8,680 bases of DNA from positions 1-8,680 of the forward strand of contig JALGUK010000116.1 of the NCBI GenBank assembly GCA_029820875.1, given 5' to 3'. The stretch is from Candidatus Zipacnadia bacterium (GTDB taxonomy: Bacteria; Armatimonadota; UBA5377; JALGUK01). Positions 7,581 through 8,680 of this stretch are shown piece after piece. The position numbers were made by a program, and so were the translations under genes. A model generated the notes under the pieces. It saw nothing but the letters and a program-made list of their open reading frames with translations. It did no database searches and was not told the DNA's origin. Every line of letters begins with the position of its first letter. Positions within the stretch are counted from its first letter, which is position 1.

Positions 7581-7779
7581 CTTTATCACGCCTCTCGGGC
7601 AAGCCGCCAATTCCTGCAATAAGTGGGGTTCAAGCCCCCAGACCGGTCCGCCGACATTCAGGTCTCGAACTTACTCCGGCAAAGACACACTTCGGCCCTT
7701 GCTGACACCCCAAGACGGCCTTTCGGGGCGATCTCAACCCCAAGACCCGTTCACCCGGCATGTTCTGCCATTGCTGCAG
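7581..7779 (-). other. About 190-nt 5' leader of the pseudokinase-protease operon
   Basis: Between the predicted transcription start (about 7773) and ATG 7580 I see no convincing gene. The region holds a 10-bp direct repeat, ACCCCAAGAC in plus-strand orientation, at 7707-7716 and 7737-7746 (30 bp apart). It also holds a small GC hairpin near the gene (TGGGG at 7624-7628 with CCCCA at 7636-7640, 7-nt loop). Short minus-strand ORFs here, including a 6-codon one at 7771-7751, have no recognisable product. I do not recognise a known riboswitch. The length of the leader leaves room for regulation after initiation. Confidence 0.4.
7591..7596 (-). promoter_or_regulatory. Shine-Dalgarno-like site of the pseudokinase gene
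   Basis: On the minus strand GAGAGG lies 10 nt before ATG 7580, which supports that start over the upstream TTG at 7619. The GTG at 7589 would be only 1 nt from the site, too close to use it. Confidence 0.5.
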
Positions 7780-7809
7780 ATTATAGCCGAAAGGCTTCCA
7801 GACAGTCAA
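7780..7809 (-). promoter_or_regulatory. Sigma70-like promoter of the pseudokinase-protease operon
   Basis: Read on the minus strand, TTGACT (7809-7804) and a perfect TATAAT (7785-7780) are separated by 18 nt. Transcription should start near 7773 and run toward the pseudokinase gene. No other comparably good promoter was seen between 7581 and 7931 on this strand. Confidence 0.65.
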
Positions 7810-7894
7810 GCCGCGGCCGCTTCCCCCGGACTTGTTTCTGAATACTTTGTGGGATAAAACGCGTGGGCGAACTGACATACGCAAGCCGGATGCG

Positions 7895-7923
7895 TTGACG
7901 TCATAGGGCCGGAATGCTATAAT
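7895..7923 (+). promoter_or_regulatory. Sigma70-like promoter of tRNA-Ser, with extended -10
   Basis: TTGACG (7895-7900) and TATAAT (7918-7923) are separated by exactly 17 nt. A TGC directly before the -10 gives an extended -10 element (TGnTATAAT). The -10 ends only 8 nt before the mature tRNA 5' end at 7932, so initiation would fall at about 7930-7932. The promoter is back to back with the operon promoter at 7780-7809 and points the other way. Confidence 0.8.
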
Positions 7924-7931
7924 TCGCCTGC

Positions 7932-8017
7932 GGAGGGATGTCCGAGTGGTCGAAGGAGGCGGTCTTGAAAACCGCTGAGCGAAAGCTCCGGGGGTTCGAA
8001 TCCCTCTCCCTCCGCCA
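7932..8017 (+). tRNA. tRNA-Ser (anticodon UGA)
   Basis: This is a full 86-nt class II cloverleaf with encoded CCA. The acceptor stem is 7 bp and perfect (GGAGGGA 7932-7938 with TCCCTCC 8007-8013), with discriminator G8014 and CCA at 8015-8017. The anticodon stem is GCGGT/ACCGC around the loop CTTGAAA, with TGA at 7966-7968. The long variable arm is GAGC-GAAA-GCTC at 7977-7988. The T arm has stem GGGGG/CCCTC (one G-T pair) around TTCGAAT. The anticodon and long variable arm identify it as a serine tRNA reading UCA and, by wobble, other UCN codons. Confidence 0.97.
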
Positions 8018-8034
8018 TAAGGCGGAACTCCGCC
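8011..8034 (+). repeat. Overlapping alternative hairpins at the tRNA 3' end
   Basis: TCCGCC (8011-8016, the end of the tRNA including CC of CCA), GGCGGA (8021-8026) and CCGCC (8030-8034) form a three-part repeat. The middle element can pair with the tRNA 3' end around ATAA, or with the downstream CCGCC around AACT. No T-tract follows, so neither hairpin is a canonical intrinsic terminator, though one may help stop transcription. The element also sits 10 bp beyond the stop of the convergent minus-strand gene. Confidence 0.4.
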
Positions 8035-8043
8035 GGCGAGCGG

Positions 8044-8680
8044 TCAGTAGAAGTTGTAGTTGATGCTGCGATTAAGATACCACTGCAGCGGCGGTCCGGC
8101 CCTTCGCGGCCCCACGATCTTGTAGATTTCTACCCGCTCCGTCGGCTTCTTACCCTCTACCTCGTGAATCTTCTTCAACTCGAAACAAGCCCGCTCCGTC
8201 GGCTTCTTACCCTCTACCTCGTGAATCTTCTTCAACTCGAAACAAGCGGCGGGGTCTTCGTAATAGCCCATCAGCGCGCCATGGCAGAAGTATCGGTCCA
8301 GGACAATATACTTAAGGTCGAATGCTTTCACCGCGCGTGGATTACCTGCCAGTGTCTGCAGGGGCACGTATTCATGTCCACTGAACACGCCGATGTTCGA
8401 TGAGCAGTAAAGGCGCTCACCTGCAGGGATGTTGTCCCGAATCCACGCCATCGTGCGGAGCTCGGGAGTATCAGGCTCGATAATCGGCTTGAAGTCCAGC
8501 CCACTTACGGTGGTCTCGAAACAGAACGTCTTGAAGCACATCGCAGCAACCGCAGTCGCCACAATTACCTGCCGGGCCTTCTCGTTTTTCCCTTGCATAA
8601 GATGCGCAAGCACCGCCGCCGCCGTCAATATCAGGACAATATAGGCAATATGAAGATGACGCGGCGTCTGGAACCTCGTA
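8044..8680 (-). CDS. C-terminal part of a GT-C/ArnT-like membrane protein (5'-partial)
   Basis: The minus-strand frame is open from the right window edge to the TGA at 8046-8044, giving 211 visible residues; the start lies outside the window. Two hydrophobic segments near the edge (around HIAYIVLILTAAAVLAHLM and VIVATAVAAMCF) look like the last transmembrane helices. A soluble tail of about 150 residues follows, with ELRTMAWIRDNIPAGERLY and FDLKYIVLDRYF. This layout and wording (WIRDNIP, then a conserved YIVLD strand) are typical of the extracytoplasmic tails of GT39/ArnT-type lipid-linked-sugar glycosyltransferases and related multi-spanning membrane proteins. The catalytic N-terminal half is not visible, so the family is a moderate-confidence inference. 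The tail contains a perfect 19-residue tandem duplication. The gene converges on tRNA-Ser with 26 bp between them. Confidence 0.7.
   Translation of the reverse strand, partial: TRFQTPRHLHIAYIVLILTAAAVLAHLMQGKNEKARQVIVATAVAAMCFKTFCFETTVSGLDFKPIIEPDTPELRTMAWIRDNIPAGERLYCSSNIGVFSGHEYVPLQTLAGNPRAVKAFDLKYIVLDRYFCHGALMGYYEDPAACFELKKIHEVEGKKPTERACFELKKIHEVEGKKPTERVEIYKIVGPRRAGPPLQWYLNRSINYNFY
8133..8247. repeat. Perfect 57-bp tandem duplication inside the membrane-protein gene
   Basis: Bases 8134-8190 and 8191-8247 are identical; with the matching base at 8133 the periodic tract is 115 bp. The unit is a multiple of three and encodes ACFELKKIHEVEGKKPTER twice, in frame, before VEIYKIV. Zero differences between copies point to a very recent event or an assembly artefact. 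Confidence 0.95.

Noticed and set aside
7751..7771. Six-codon minus-strand ORF (M-A-E-H-A-G) at the predicted transcript start, considered as a leader peptide
   Set aside because: It has no run of regulatory codons, no ribosome binding site and no terminator/antiterminator pair after it that I could draw convincingly.
7630..7884. Minus-strand open frame between the pseudokinase gene and tRNA-Ser
   Set aside because: It runs through the predicted promoter, lacks a Shine-Dalgarno site and has low-complexity basic/Gly content with no family resemblance.
7896..7903. TGACGTCA perfect palindrome overlapping the tRNA promoter -35
   Set aside because: An 8-bp palindrome is too short to claim as an operator, and half of it is simply the -35 hexamer.
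7932..8043. tRNA-Ser as an integration (att) site
   Set aside because: No integrase gene and no repeat of the tRNA 3' end elsewhere in the window beyond the short local GGCGG/CCGCC hairpins.
8133..8247. CRISPR-like or transposon-derived repeat
   Set aside because: There are only two directly adjacent copies with no spacer, no inverted ends and an intact reading frame; it is a simple tandem duplication.

Overview
The window looks like a stretch of a GC-rich bacterial chromosome from an environmental lineage. The gene mix is a GHL10-like glycosyl-hydrolase-type protein, an MDR sugar/alcohol dehydrogenase, a very large TPR-plus-Hanks-kinase membrane protein, and a GT-C-like membrane protein. 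That mix recalls Planctomycetota, Hydrogenedentota or related MAG lineages, but this is an impression from gene content. No phylogenetic marker is present. The sigma70-type promoters, GGAGG ribosome binding site and CCA-encoding tRNA-Ser are ordinary bacterial signals.

Layout. (1) From the left edge to 1313 (+) lies the 3' part of a glycosyl-hydrolase-like TIM-barrel gene, split by a reading-frame break near 437-446. It is followed 29 bp later by an MDR alcohol/polyol dehydrogenase (1343-2302, +), probably in the same operon. (2) Converging on these from the right is a two-gene minus-strand operon. The first gene (7580-4155) encodes a 1141-aa membrane protein with a periplasmic helical-repeat segment, a second TM helix, cytoplasmic TPRs and two tandem Hanks-type kinase domains. 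The second (4158-2317) overlaps its stop by ATGA and encodes an exported gluzincin-type metalloprotease (HEFGH ... WIHEG). A good sigma70-like promoter lies at 7780-7809, which gives a leader of about 190 nt. (3) A tRNA-Ser(UGA) at 7932-8017 (+) has its own near-consensus promoter, placed so close that the transcript may begin at or next to the mature 5' end. (4) At the right edge is the C-terminal part of a minus-strand membrane protein resembling GT39/ArnT-type glycosyltransferases. It carries a perfect in-frame 57-bp tandem duplication.

The most interesting content is the minus-strand operon. Both kinase domains keep the fold landmarks (APE/SPE, the aF Asp) but have lost catalytic residues, and they have lost different ones. 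Domain 1 has Arg for the VAIK Lys and GFG for DFG, but keeps the HxD Asp. Domain 2 keeps the Lys/Glu pair but has HRN for HRD and GFD for DFG. A tandem double pseudokinase joined across the membrane to a periplasmic repeat segment, and translationally coupled to an exported metalloprotease, suggests an uncharacterised envelope sensing or scaffold module. That functional idea is inference. Three local irregularities (the broken GHL gene, a probable short gap in the protease domain, and the 57-bp perfect duplication) mean the assembly should be checked against reads.
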